Assembly: GCA_913046155.1 (NCBI GenBank)
Contig: CAJWRY010000001.1
Span: 30,236-94,235 of the forward strand
Direction: 5' to 3'
Origin: an uncultured Candidatus Nemicrothrix sp.
GTDB lineage: Bacteria; Actinomycetota; Acidimicrobiia; Acidimicrobiales; UBA8592
Length of the DNA stretch: 64,000 nt
The notes under the pieces were generated by a model, which did not search any database, was not told where the DNA came from, and worked only from the letters and a program-made list of their open reading frames with translations. Made by a program: the position numbers and the translations under genes. Positions 8,905 through 17,720 of this stretch are shown here, one piece after another; the stretch's first letter is position 1, and every line of letters begins with the position of its first letter.

Positions 8905-10059
8905 TTACTCGGTACTTAGAACAGCAGCGTTAAAGTACTGTGCTCCAGATCCCGCCCCAGTAACTAACGCATGTTTTGGATCCTGGATTTGCAAACCACT
9001 CGCTTGCCCTCGAAGCTGTCTTACCGCCTCTATGACCTTTAGATTAGGTCCACCCCACCCTGTATGGGAAAACGACAGTAGACCACCATCAGTGTTTGTG
9101 GGGTATTTTCCATTTGCGCCAATGCCATTTTCGAATAGAAAATCACTACCGTCCCCCTCGTCACAAAGCCCTAAGGTCTCAAATTGTCTTACGATTTCCC
9201 AAGTGTTTATATCATAAAGTTCAAACAGGTCAATATCTTGTACATTGAGCTCAGACTGTTTGAATGTTCGCTTGAATGCTTCTTTTCCTAGATTCTTAAC
9301 TTCGTCATAACGAACGGGATTGACGTATTGCTGACGGTACCATTCTGAGCTACCACCTAGTATGCGGATAGGTTTCTGAGGACAATCTCTCGCCCGATCA
9401 GTAGACGTGACGATAAATGCTGACGCTCCCTCTGTCGCCAGACACAAATCAAGCAAGTGGAATGGCTCAGCTACCTTCGGGGATTGAATTATATCTTCGG
9501 GGGTGTACGGCCCTTTTCCGTACATTACTGCTTCGGGGTTTTGCGATCCGGCATTTCTAATTTCAGAGGCAATAGAGGACATTCTAAGACGATCAGGCTC
9601 AAATCTTTGGAAATATACTTGGGCAACCATCGCGAAGTGAGCTGCGGTAAATAAGCCCCATGGTTCAACAAATTCATTAGTCGGTTGTGTGTAATCTGCT
9701 AGTTGTGCTCTTTTGAGGACTCCGGCCTGGCCTCCAAAGACTATAGCCACATTACATAAGCCAAAAGAGACTGCAGCAGCCGCATCCAATAATCCAGGTA
9801 TTCCTTGTGGATAGGTATCGCCAACCCACCGGAAAGGTTTCCCAAATATACCTGTCCAATCAACCACACCAGGGTCTAACTCTGTCCCACCTGGACCAGG
9901 CCATCTCGCAGCTATTCCGTCTACCTCTGCCATATCCATACCGGCGTCATCAAGGGCTTTCTGAACAGCCTCCTCGCAAATTTGAATCGTACTTGTATCT
10001 ATGGATTTAGCCTGTTTGGTAATTCCAATGCCTACTATTGCAATTTCCGGTTTATTCAT
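8905..10059 (-). CDS. Thiolase-fold protein (SCP-x/Ltp2-like), probable aldolase
   Basis: A 384-residue thiolase-superfamily protein of the lipid-transfer/SCP-x branch. The start A-I-V-G-I-G-I-T-K and the C-terminal F-S-H-T-G-W-G-G and G-A-G-S-G segments fit this family. The N-terminal nucleophilic cysteine is not where a true thiolase needs it: the equivalent segment reads Y-P-Q-G-I-P-G-L-L-D. With a DUF35 zinc-ribbon protein in the same cluster, this matches Ltp2-type retro-aldolases that remove the last C3 unit of steroid side chains. The ATG overlaps the ligase stop in ATGA. The aldolase role is inferred, not shown. Confidence 0.8.
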   Translation of the reverse strand: MNKPEIAIVGIGITKQAKSIDTSTIQICEEAVQKALDDAGMDMAEVDGIAARWPGPGGTELDPGVVDWTGIFGKPFRWVGDTYPQGIPGLLDAAAAVSFGLCNVAIVFGGQAGVLKRAQLADYTQPTNEFVEPWGLFTAAHFAMVAQVYFQRFEPDRLRMSSIASEIRNAGSQNPEAVMYGKGPYTPEDIIQSPKVAEPFHLLDLCLATEGASAFIVTSTDRARDCPQKPIRILGGSSEWYRQQYVNPVRYDEVKNLGKEAFKRTFKQSELNVQDIDLFELYDINTWEIVRQFETLGLCDEGDGSDFLFENGIGANGKYPTNTDGGLLSFSHTGWGGPNLKVIEAVRQLRGQASGLQIQDPKHALVTGAGSGAQYFNAAVLSTE

Positions 10060-11594
10060 ACTTGCCGTCCTTCTCCCCAAAAGTGAGCGCGAATCTCGTT
10101 TTTCGCAATCTTTCCAACCGCATTTTTAGGGAGCTCGTCCCAGATATCTATTCGCTCTGGCATTTTTATAGAAGTAAGTTCAGATCTGTTACATAGTTGC
10201 AATAGCTCGTTGGACGTTACTTCTGACTCTTCGTTTAGTGCAACTACTGCTACTATCCCCTCACCCCATTCCGAGTCAGGCACCCCTACGACAGACGCTT
10301 CTAGGACATCGGGATGCCTATACAGAACATTCTCAATCTCAGTAGGGGCTATGTTCAGTCCACCGCGAATTATCAAATTCTTTTTCCTATCCACAATGTA
10401 AATGAATCCGTCATTGTCTACTTCAGCGATATCGCCCGAATGCATCCAGCCATCAATAAGCACTTGATCAGTCCTCTCGGGATCTCGAAAATATCCCTTC
10501 ATGACGTGAGGTCCTGAGAAGATAACCTCTCCTCTTCCCCCAGCTTCAATTGATTTTTTATTCTCGTCTACAACTCGTACATGGACTCCGTACGAAGGCC
10601 TACCACAAGATTCCAATAACTTTAGATTAGTTGAGAGGCCCTTTAGATGATCAGCCTTGCTTAATATTGTTCCGATAGAGGCAATTTCAGCCATCCCATA
10701 AAGCTGGTTGAATATTGGGCCGAATCGCGCAACCAATTCTTCAAGTCTTTTTGGTGATATGGGAGATGAACCGTATCCAAGAGTCACAAGAGTTGATAGA
10801 TTTTTATCGTCCTCTTCAGGCAACTTTTCCAGAAGGCGCATTAGTTGAGTAGGCACCAAAAAGGTATGAGTAACTGCATGATCATTAATCTGCTGTGCGA
10901 AATTCAAAGGGTTAAAATTTCTGCTGTCAGCAAAGCCTAAGGCTGCACCTACGGTAACGCATGGGAGGATTGTGATATTGACACTAGAGTTATGAGGGAT
11001 TTGAATTAAATATCGACTTTTGGGGGTAATGTCGTACTCGAGACAGGCAATCATTGCATGCTGAAGAACTCGTTTATGATCGAAAAGCACGCCCTTAGGT
11101 CGGCCAGTCGTTCCGCTCGTATATACGATACAGAAATCATCATCAGGCTTAATATCATAAAAGGAGCTGGGAATCACTTTTGAACTCTCTCCTATCCTTG
11201 CCTCCCATTCGGAGCTCGAAATATCAAAGACAGGTATTGAAGATTCATCGGCTAGTTGTTCAATCTGAGGTAAGTGCTCTTCATCCGTTAGAATTGCACA
11301 CGGTTCACAATTTTCAAATATCTGCATCATCTCTGCTCGCCCCAATCGGAAGTTTAAGCCGACATAAACTAGCGAGGACTTAGATATTGCTGTTATCAAT
11401 TCCGGTATCTCTGGCCTGTTTGGAAGCAGAACTGCTACTCGCTCCCCTTTTCCCCAATTATATGATTTGAGGTAATTTGCTATTTGATTGCTTCTACTCT
11501 CAAGCTCTCCGTACGTTTGTGGTTTATCTCCAAAAATTGCCTGTGCTTCAGGGTCGCGTGTGGCATTTCTATGTACCGCTAATCCGATGTGCAC
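10056..11594 (-). CDS. Acyl-CoA synthetase / AMP-dependent ligase
   Basis: A 512-residue adenylate-forming ligase with Y-T-S-G-T-T-G-R-P-K-G as the ATP loop, Y-G-M-A-E in place of Y-G-x-T-E, the hinge H-S-G-D, and the C-terminal catalytic lysine in N-A-V-G-K-I-A-K. It would activate a carboxylate (side-chain acid, fatty or aromatic acid) to its CoA ester. It begins with a GTG just after the DUF35 stop and ends overlapping the thiolase-like gene, so DUF35, ligase and thiolase-like protein form one transcription unit. This arrangement fits CoA-activated side-chain degradation. Confidence 0.9.
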   Translation of the reverse strand: MHIGLAVHRNATRDPEAQAIFGDKPQTYGELESRSNQIANYLKSYNWGKGERVAVLLPNRPEIPELITAISKSSLVYVGLNFRLGRAEMMQIFENCEPCAILTDEEHLPQIEQLADESSIPVFDISSSEWEARIGESSKVIPSSFYDIKPDDDFCIVYTSGTTGRPKGVLFDHKRVLQHAMIACLEYDITPKSRYLIQIPHNSSVNITILPCVTVGAALGFADSRNFNPLNFAQQINDHAVTHTFLVPTQLMRLLEKLPEEDDKNLSTLVTLGYGSSPISPKRLEELVARFGPIFNQLYGMAEIASIGTILSKADHLKGLSTNLKLLESCGRPSYGVHVRVVDENKKSIEAGGRGEVIFSGPHVMKGYFRDPERTDQVLIDGWMHSGDIAEVDNDGFIYIVDRKKNLIIRGGLNIAPTEIENVLYRHPDVLEASVVGVPDSEWGEGIVAVVALNEESEVTSNELLQLCNRSELTSIKMPERIDIWDELPKNAVGKIAKNEIRAHFWGEGRQV

Positions 11595-11596
11595 GG

Positions 11597-11986
11597 CTAC
11601 TCTTCTCCAACTTTAAAAAATGGCAACATCTTTTCCTTAAAAATTTGAAATGATACTCTCACTGCTTGACCGATTTTGACTTCAGAAGGGCTGCAATCTA
11701 TTAGTCTTGAGTACATTCTCCAACCCTCTTCTAACTCAACATCAATGATTACGTATGGGTTGGGGTAGTCATCGTCTGGAGGTCTATGAACAATGGTGTA
11801 ACTATAGATAGAGCCTTTTCCTGTACTTTCCTTGAATTCCCAGTTACCTGATTGACACCAAGGGCAAAGAATTTGGGGAGAGAAAAAGCTGGTGTTACAT
11901 GTTCCGCAAACTGGCCTAACGAGCTTTTTATTTTTAGCTTCGTCCCAGAATTTGGTTGTTAGCATGGCCGGATTATCCGGTGTCAC
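11597..11986 (-). CDS. DUF35 / OB-fold zinc-ribbon acyl-CoA-associated protein
   Basis: A 129-residue protein with an N-terminal rubredoxin-like zinc ribbon (C27-x2-C30 and C41-x2-C44) followed by an OB-fold beta domain (residues about 50-125). This DUF35 architecture is the usual partner of thiolase-fold lipid-transfer proteins, for example the ChsH2 C-terminal domain with Ltp2. It starts at a GTG overlapping the previous stop (GTGA) and is separated from the thiolase-like gene only by the ligase. Its likely role is to complete the active complex of the thiolase-like protein. Confidence 0.88.
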   Translation of the reverse strand: MTPDNPAMLTTKFWDEAKNKKLVRPVCGTCNTSFFSPQILCPWCQSGNWEFKESTGKGSIYSYTIVHRPPDDDYPNPYVIIDVELEEGWRMYSRLIDCSPSEVKIGQAVRVSFQIFKEKMLPFFKVGEE

Positions 11987-12855
11987 GCTTCAACCTCAGA
12001 CAATAATTTAAGAGCAGCTTCTTGAACTGTCATCCCAACAGCGACGCCCCGTTCTCTAGCTGTTTGGTTACATGCGCTAATCCTACCCTCCGAATAAGCC
12101 TTGAACGCATCACCTACAGGAGCTGACCAAGCATCACAACACGCCCCAGCTAAACCATGTTCATCGGTTATCTTCAGCCCTGCAATCCCTGCGTTATTTT
12201 TGCTCATACCTCCATCAGAACAAATGAAACCATGAGGAGAGACTTCAAGAAGGAATTTCGCCCCTGATCGACCTGTGTGTCCTGCCGTAACTAGTACGTT
12301 ATTAGAATCTTCTGGAAGTGCGAAGACGATAGAATCCGTTACGATTATTTCTCTTCCAGTATCCGATGTAGCGACTGACTCTCTACGAATCTTTGTACCT
12401 GCGGTTACATCTCCTGGATCATTCTCAAGAAGCACTACGGAAGCTTCTTTAACAGTCATACCTTCCAGCACTCCAGCTCGTTCGGCAAGGATATTGACTC
12501 GTGAAATTAATCCCGTTTCGTAAAGGTCAATACCATTTCCTAGCTCTGCAGTCATGCCATCAGCTGCCGCAGCTGGTATTCCCAATGCCTCAAGGTACCA
12601 TAGACCTGCTATACCCGCTCCATCTTTTCCCACACACCCGTCATGGGCGATGACAGCACGGGGACGGTGAGGGGCAATTAGGCGAGCGGGCAAAACTCCA
12701 AGATATGAGGAAGGAACAACTACATCGCGTCCCTCGTTTCGAGAATCGACATATCTCGCAGAGTCCATTGCCACTACCCGCCCTTGAGAATGTTCAAGAA
12801 CTACGTCATGAGGATGGTCCGCTTCGTCATTGAGCAGAGGTGCCTCTTCACTCAT
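11983..12855 (-). CDS. Unknown protein with two tandem copies of one domain
   Basis: A 290-residue protein that I cannot assign to a characterised function. It has a clear internal duplication: residues about 67-144 and 209-286 align at a constant offset of 142. The shared landmarks are A-G-I-A-G-L (80-85 and 222-227) and G-M-T-V-x-E-A (132-138 and 274-280), with D-G-G/D-G-C-x-x-K near the start of each. There is no signal peptide or membrane segment. It overlaps the DUF35 gene by 4 bases, so it is part of the ligase/thiolase-like operon. It may be a CoA- or metabolite-binding protein or an enzyme with two pseudo-symmetric lobes. Confidence 0.75.
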   Translation of the reverse strand: MSEEAPLLNDEADHPHDVVLEHSQGRVVAMDSARYVDSRNEGRDVVVPSSYLGVLPARLIAPHRPRAVIAHDGCVGKDGAGIAGLWYLEALGIPAAAADGMTAELGNGIDLYETGLISRVNILAERAGVLEGMTVKEASVVLLENDPGDVTAGTKIRRESVATSDTGREIIVTDSIVFALPEDSNNVLVTAGHTGRSGAKFLLEVSPHGFICSDGGMSKNNAGIAGLKITDEHGLAGACCDAWSAPVGDAFKAYSEGRISACNQTARERGVAVGMTVQEAALKLLSEVEA

Positions 12856-12919
12856 CTGTTTTTTCTCTCATGGCTCTGGTTCTACTAATAGCAATTCCGG
12901 TCATTTAGCTTTTCTCGCT

Positions 12920-14119
12920 TTAGTTGAATACAACGGGATATCTTCCAAAGTAAGGTCGTGTGGTTGAATCATCCATTTCAGGAGGATTGTCTGGGTCAGG
13001 CTTACATCCATTTAGAAATAATGTTTGAACTGCCACAGGTACAAGGCCAAAGAGATGGTCCTCTTCAGTTGAATTTGTGTCAAAAACTAGCCCGGCAGCA
13101 AGGTCTTGGCCGATACAAGCATGCATTCCTTGTCCAAAACTCAAACCCCAGGGTGTAACACCAGGCTCCAAATTTCTGTTTGGATTGAATTCCTCAGCAT
13201 CATCGCCATATATCTCTTTATCACGGTTTACAGTTTCAAGGTCAATAACAACTTTGTCTCCTTCTGCAATCTTTATGCCCGATTTCAGCTCAATGTCTTC
13301 TAACGCCCATCTTGCTGCAGTCGGTGATGACGGCTGGAGCCTAATTGTCTCATGAGTGGCTTTTTGGAGGAATACTTTATCGCTATAAGCTTTAGCCTGA
13401 TCTTCTGGATGTTCTTCCAGCCACTTGAAAATATTGTGAACTACTCTCGTTAGCGCGGTAGCTGACGTGTGCGCCCCTGCTAGCAAATAGAAAGCAATTT
13501 CTCGCCGAAGCGATTCTCTTGTCATAGGAACTTTATCCTGATTGCGCAAAAGGACCTGTAGCACGTCCCTCGGAAGTTCTTCCTCTTCAATTTCGCCGCG
13601 TTCAAATTTTTCTAATAAATCATTTCTGAGAGCTATACCAGGTTCCAGAAACTCTCTATCAAATGCCTCAAGCTTTTCTTCTATTTCGGTTCGCTTTGCA
13701 TCGACATCACCCGTGTAGAAGCCTAAAGTTGCACCTTCAATAAAGGTTGTTAGGTAGTCGTATAACCGACTCGTTTCCTCGTATGTTCCAAGTGGGCGGT
13801 CTACACCAGCTGTTAGTGCAGCTAGGTTCATCATAAGTTGGTGTCCGAAGTCAACTAATTCTGCTTTTCCACTCTCCAAATATGGGTCAACAGTCTCTTG
13901 AATAATCTTTGGAAACATATCTCGCTCATACTCAAAGAAGGTATCCCTACGAAAGAGCCGATTTTCTAGTCGGCGGCGTTGCCTGTGTTCGTCTCCGTGA
14001 AGATTAACAACCACATCTTCCATAACAACTTCACCGGCATCATAGAGCGCTTGTCGTAGTTGTTTGTGCCTGTATACTTCTCGAGCGTCATCTGGAGTAG
14101 TTATTACTATCTCAGTCAT
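12920..14119 (-). CDS. Cytochrome P450
   Basis: A 399-residue P450. The heme loop F-G-Q-G-M-H-A-C gives the thiolate ligand at about C335, the E-T-I-R helix-K motif is present, and A-G-A-H-T-S is the oxygen-binding helix. It lacks the usual N-terminal 40-50 residues and has an insertion after the heme loop (D-T-N-S-T-E-E-D-H), as in the neighbouring P450s. The H-R-Q-R-R-R-L-E-N-R-L-F-R-R segment is nearly shared with the 14170 P450, which indicates tandem duplication. AAAGGGGAG precedes the ATG. The substrate is unknown; the context suggests terpenoid or sterol-like compounds. Confidence 0.93.
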   Translation of the reverse strand: MTEIVITTPDDAREVYRHKQLRQALYDAGEVVMEDVVVNLHGDEHRQRRRLENRLFRRDTFFEYERDMFPKIIQETVDPYLESGKAELVDFGHQLMMNLAALTAGVDRPLGTYEETSRLYDYLTTFIEGATLGFYTGDVDAKRTEIEEKLEAFDREFLEPGIALRNDLLEKFERGEIEEEELPRDVLQVLLRNQDKVPMTRESLRREIAFYLLAGAHTSATALTRVVHNIFKWLEEHPEDQAKAYSDKVFLQKATHETIRLQPSSPTAARWALEDIELKSGIKIAEGDKVVIDLETVNRDKEIYGDDAEEFNPNRNLEPGVTPWGLSFGQGMHACIGQDLAAGLVFDTNSTEEDHLFGLVPVAVQTLFLNGCKPDPDNPPEMDDSTTRPYFGRYPVVFN

Positions 14120-14169
14120 GTCTCCCCTTTCCCATTAATAGCTTGATTAATCCTTTAAAGTTTGTCAAT

Positions 14170-15381
14170 TCAAAAGATTACTGGGTAGGTGCTGAAATGC
14201 TTACGCTCTGAATTAGGGTCGTGCTGTGGTGGATTATTCGGGTCGCGTCTGCCGCCTGCAGACAGCAATGCGTGGGCCATTATCGCAACTGTTCCGAAAA
14301 GAGCCTCCGATTCCGGCCTGTCTGGGTCAATCTCTAGACCACCATCGAGCTCGGCTCCCACACAAGCGTGCATTCCTGCCCCAAAACTCATGCCCCAACG
14401 AGGTATACCTTCTGGTACTTCTCGATATGGATCATAAGTACCGGAGCTTTCCCCAAAGATTTCATTATCTCTATTCGCTAGCATGAGGTCAAGAGTGACT
14501 TCAGTCCCTTCACTTAACAAAGTTCCATCTGATAGTTCCATATCTCTAAGAGGGCGCCTTAAAGCAACCGGGCTAGCAGGATTCAATCTGAGAGATTCAT
14601 GCATACAGCGTTGAACAAACGAAAGATCTTCTCTGGCTTTATTTAGATCCTCTGGATATTGTTGGCCCCAATTCAAAATGTCATCAACGGTATGTGTAAA
14701 GGCATTGGCCGTAGAGTGAGCTCCAGCCTGAAGATAAAAGCAAATTTCTCGAAAAATAATTTGATCAGTTAATCCCAACTGTTCTCTGTTTACCAATAAC
14801 GTCGTTAAAACATCTTTTGGTAGATCATCTTGATTTATTGTTCCGTTGATGCTTTCTTCGATAAGTCTCTCTCTGGTTTCTCTGCTCGGATCAAAGAAAT
14901 CCTTTGCGAATTGGTCCATAGCTTCTTTTACTTCTTGACGCACCTGATCTTTATTTCTTTTTGAATGAAGGAGAGTCGCACCTTCGCTAAATTTCTTTAC
15001 TATTCCGTAGAGAGTCTCTGTTTGCTTTGCGTCTGAAGGGTCCTGATCAATACCTGCAATTGTTGCAGTCAAGTTCATTGCGCATCTGTAACCGATGACA
15101 GATAAGTCACCTTGCTTGGCCTCGACAAAAGGATTAAGAGTTATATCGATTGTCCTGCCGAGCACCTCATGCTCCCAATAGCTAAAGATTTCTCGTCTGA
15201 AAAGCCTATTCTCAACTCTGCGTCGCTCTCTATGTGCTTTACCATGAAGGTCCAAAAGCGTATCTGACATCACTACTGCTCCTTCAGAGTAGCCTGCTTG
15301 TCTCAACTCTTTAGAGCGAAATGCTTCTCGAACTTGCGACCATGAGGCGAGACGTATCCTCTTACTTGTTTTCTTTTCCAT
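14170..15381 (-). CDS. Cytochrome P450
   Basis: A 403-residue P450 from the ATG at 15381 (a GTG four codons earlier is possible). The heme loop F-G-A-G-M-H-A-C gives C340, the helix-K motif is E-S-L-R, and the I helix reads A-G-A-H-S-T. The short N-terminus, the R-R-R-V-E-N-R-L-F-R-R block and the post-heme acidic insertion make it a close paralogue of the 12920 gene, about 50 bases downstream. The next gene upstream, divergently transcribed, is limonene-epoxide-hydrolase-like, so this P450 may supply an epoxide. Confidence 0.93.
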   Translation of the reverse strand: MEKKTSKRIRLASWSQVREAFRSKELRQAGYSEGAVVMSDTLLDLHGKAHRERRRVENRLFRREIFSYWEHEVLGRTIDITLNPFVEAKQGDLSVIGYRCAMNLTATIAGIDQDPSDAKQTETLYGIVKKFSEGATLLHSKRNKDQVRQEVKEAMDQFAKDFFDPSRETRERLIEESINGTINQDDLPKDVLTTLLVNREQLGLTDQIIFREICFYLQAGAHSTANAFTHTVDDILNWGQQYPEDLNKAREDLSFVQRCMHESLRLNPASPVALRRPLRDMELSDGTLLSEGTEVTLDLMLANRDNEIFGESSGTYDPYREVPEGIPRWGMSFGAGMHACVGAELDGGLEIDPDRPESEALFGTVAIMAHALLSAGGRRDPNNPPQHDPNSERKHFSTYPVIF

Positions 15382-15417
15382 TTCCGATTCCACTTAATTC
15401 AGGATAGGTTCCTGAGC

Positions 15418-15810
15418 ATGGTTAAACCAGTTGAAATAGTTGAGAGTTTTCTCCATGCTTTGTCGGAAAGAGAGATGGGAGTAATTATGTCTTTCTTCAA
15501 TGAGGAGTCTTCGTGGCAAAATGTTCCTCATCCACCCTCTAACGGGGTTCAAGAAATTGAATTAATGTTTTCCCCGATTATTCGCAAAAGCTCAAAGGTT
15601 CAATGGGATATCTTAAGCGCAGCCTATGTAGGAAATAGAGCCTGGCTGGAAAGGATAGATAGGTTCTGGATAGACGGCGCTGAGTATTCTGTTCAATGCA
15701 ACGGAGTTTTTGAGTTTGACTTGTCTAAGGGGAAAATAATGACTGTTCGAGATTATGTTGACTTGGGTGAATGGAGAGAGAGGCTGACTTTAGCTCGGCT
15801 CAACGAATAA
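15418..15810 (+). CDS. Limonene-1,2-epoxide hydrolase-like protein
   Basis: A 130-residue SnoaL/NTF2-fold protein carrying the active-site pattern of limonene epoxide hydrolases. The Asp-Arg-Asp machinery appears as R79-x-D81 (L-E-R-I-D) and an aspartate in R-D-Y-V-D (112/115). The water-positioning Tyr-x-Asn-x-Pro loop is present as W33-Q-N35-V-P, with Trp replacing Tyr. Such enzymes open epoxides to diols without a covalent intermediate. It sits head-to-head with a P450 and is followed by a convergent amidohydrolase. A P450-made epoxide is the natural guess for its substrate. Confidence 0.78.
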   Translation: MVKPVEIVESFLHALSEREMGVIMSFFNEESSWQNVPHPPSNGVQEIELMFSPIIRKSSKVQWDILSAAYVGNRAWLERIDRFWIDGAEYSVQCNGVFEFDLSKGKIMTVRDYVDLGEWRERLTLARLNE

Positions 15811-15816
15811 CATCAG

Positions 15817-17151
15817 TTACTTATATGCCTTATCCCAAGTGAGAACCTCACCAGCCCAGTTGCCAACTTTCCAGCCAGCAAGCGGTTCGTGACTCGGCCA
15901 AAGATCTGAAAGATTTAATACTTTGCCATCAGCAATAACTGTTGAGATCTCATTCTTATTATTCAACACTCTTATATCTTCAGCGGGATCGGAGTCAACA
16001 ATAATGATGTCGGCTAGCTTATCTTTCTCAATCGTTCCTAGTTGGTCTTCCATTTGCATTGCCCAAGCACCATTCTTAGTAGCTGTGGTAATCGCTTCTA
16101 CAGGAGTCAAATCTAAAGAATCAACGAAGATCTCTAACTCACGACCATGCCAATGCCCATAAGGTGTCAATGCAAAGCCACTTTCTGAGCCTGAAAGAAT
16201 TCGAACTCCATTGTCATAGGCTTTGCGGATCATTTTTGCGGTTTGCTCAATTTCGCCCCGAAAAATATCCTCCATTCCTGGGCTAGCCTGAACTTTGGAT
16301 CCAAAGTCAGCAAGGTTTGCTAAGAATGTGAATGTTGGGCAGATAGATGCGCCATTAGATATCACAGCTTCAAGACCTTCATCATCCATAAAGGAAGCAT
16401 GAAGTATTAAATCGACACCCTCTTCGGCACATACTTTAACGCTTTGCGCTCCGCGACAGTGCGCCATAACAGGGACTGAAAGTTCGTGTGCCGTCTGGCA
16501 AGCGGCTTTTATCTCTTCCCTATTCCATACGAGCAACTCGCCAGATCGACCGGGAACTGAACCTGTGGCGTGTAGCTTGATCCAATCAGCTCCATATTTA
16601 ATATGCCGTCGGACCCATTGCACTATTTCATCTTTTGTATTCACGATTTGCGCATACCCGACGGTTCCTTCATCGGGTATTAATCGTCCAGCTGTTCCAC
16701 CTACAGCAGTCAACAAGGCTTGAACACCTGTCTTGATTCGGGGGCCTTGAACGACACCTGCATTAACGGCGTCACGCAGAGCAGGACCAATACCGTGGGA
16801 AGTGTCTGGATCAACGAAAGATGTAACTCCAGCTCTAAGCATTTTTCTTAGATTTTGAGCAGCTACAAGTGCTACCAGCGTTGGATCTCTGTGGAAGAAA
16901 AGTTCATCATTAGATTGCACATCATCAAATGAGCAATGAAGGTGAGAGTCAATTAGACCTGGCATAATCGTTTTCCCTGTAGCATCGAGCTCTATCACCT
17001 CTTCGATCTTGAGGTCATTTACTACGCTCGTTGCTTCATTTCCCAAAGCAACTATTTGATTTCCTGCTACGGCAATTCCTCCATTTGGTCTGGGGTCAGC
17101 CCCCGTGCCGTCTATAAGAGTTCCACCTGAAATCAGCATAATATCTGTCAT
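15817..17151 (-). CDS. Amidohydrolase-superfamily metal-dependent hydrolase
   Basis: A 444-residue amidohydrolase of the imidazolonepropionase/prolidase-like group. The metal ligands H70-x-H72 are in the strand-1 motif, K192 (I-K-L-H-A) is the candidate carbamylated lysine, and H231 and H251 follow. The final metal aspartate, usually in G-T-D-x-G, appears as G-S-E-S-G (321-325), a Glu for Asp swap. N- and C-terminal beta-sandwich segments are typical of the family. There is no signal peptide. It faces the epoxide-hydrolase-like gene across a 6-base gap. The substrate may be a cyclic amide, lactone or carbamate. Confidence 0.88.
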   Translation of the reverse strand: MTDIMLISGGTLIDGTGADPRPNGGIAVAGNQIVALGNEATSVVNDLKIEEVIELDATGKTIMPGLIDSHLHCSFDDVQSNDELFFHRDPTLVALVAAQNLRKMLRAGVTSFVDPDTSHGIGPALRDAVNAGVVQGPRIKTGVQALLTAVGGTAGRLIPDEGTVGYAQIVNTKDEIVQWVRRHIKYGADWIKLHATGSVPGRSGELLVWNREEIKAACQTAHELSVPVMAHCRGAQSVKVCAEEGVDLILHASFMDDEGLEAVISNGASICPTFTFLANLADFGSKVQASPGMEDIFRGEIEQTAKMIRKAYDNGVRILSGSESGFALTPYGHWHGRELEIFVDSLDLTPVEAITTATKNGAWAMQMEDQLGTIEKDKLADIIIVDSDPAEDIRVLNNKNEISTVIADGKVLNLSDLWPSHEPLAGWKVGNWAGEVLTWDKAYK

Positions 17152-17194
17152 AGGACTATGTTATTGGATAAGTAGAGTAAATAGAAGGGTTATG

Positions 17195-17497
17195 ATGATA
17201 CGGCATTGTGTATTACTAAAGTTTCAGGCAGGTACGTCAGAGGAAATCATGAATGAAGCTGCAAGAGGTATCCGAGCTTTACCTGAGTACATTCCCGAGA
17301 TTGCTAGCTATTCAGTAGGGTTTGATGCGAAACTCAGGGAAGATAATTATGATTTAGCTGTCGTCGGTGATTTTTCCTCTTCAGATGATTACTTGGTATA
17401 TGCCTCACACCCCAAGCACCTTGAAGTTATTTCTGAACTCTTGGCACCGTATCTTGAGGGAAGGAGTGCTGTTCAGTATGAATATGATTCGGAGTGA
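17195..17497 (+). CDS. Dabb-domain (stress-responsive dimeric alpha/beta barrel) protein
   Basis: A 100-residue protein opening M-I-R-H-C-V-L-L-K-F, the characteristic first strand of the Dabb family, with Y-A-S-H-P-K-H near residues 70-76. The frame extends further upstream, but the second ATG at 17195 fits the family start and has AAGGG 5 bases before it. Family members include small dimeric enzymes such as aldehyde-releasing or cyclase-like proteins, and many are unassigned. It overlaps the next ferredoxin gene by GTGA, so it belongs to a Dabb-ferredoxin-SDR-luciferase-like operon. Confidence 0.85.
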   Translation: MIRHCVLLKFQAGTSEEIMNEAARGIRALPEYIPEIASYSVGFDAKLREDNYDLAVVGDFSSSDDYLVYASHPKHLEVISELLAPYLEGRSAVQYEYDSE

Positions 17498-17709
17498 CTT
17501 TTCGAATTGAAATTGAAACCGATGACTGTATGAGCTCAGGCAAGTGTGTTGCTGACTATCCAGAGGTCTTCGTATTTGATGAAGAAGAGCTTGCTGCATT
17601 AATTCCGAACGCAAAACTTACTGATAAAGAAATTATCAAAGTAGCAAGAAATTGTCCTAGCAGAGCAATTTTGGTATTTGACGAGAATAACGACCAAGTA
17701 GATACATAG
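17494..17709 (+). CDS. [3Fe-4S]-type ferredoxin
   Basis: A 71-residue ferredoxin with C12-x5-C18 and C54-P, the three-cysteine pattern of a 3Fe-4S cluster. It is homologous to the ferredoxin at 7382 and is a likely electron donor to one of the P450s on this contig. It starts at a GTG whose bases overlap the preceding TGA, indicating translational coupling, and is followed 11 bases later by an SDR. Confidence 0.9.
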   Translation: MTFRIEIETDDCMSSGKCVADYPEVFVFDEEELAALIPNAKLTDKEIIKVARNCPSRAILVFDENNDQVDT

Positions 17710-17720
17710 GAGATCAAAGA

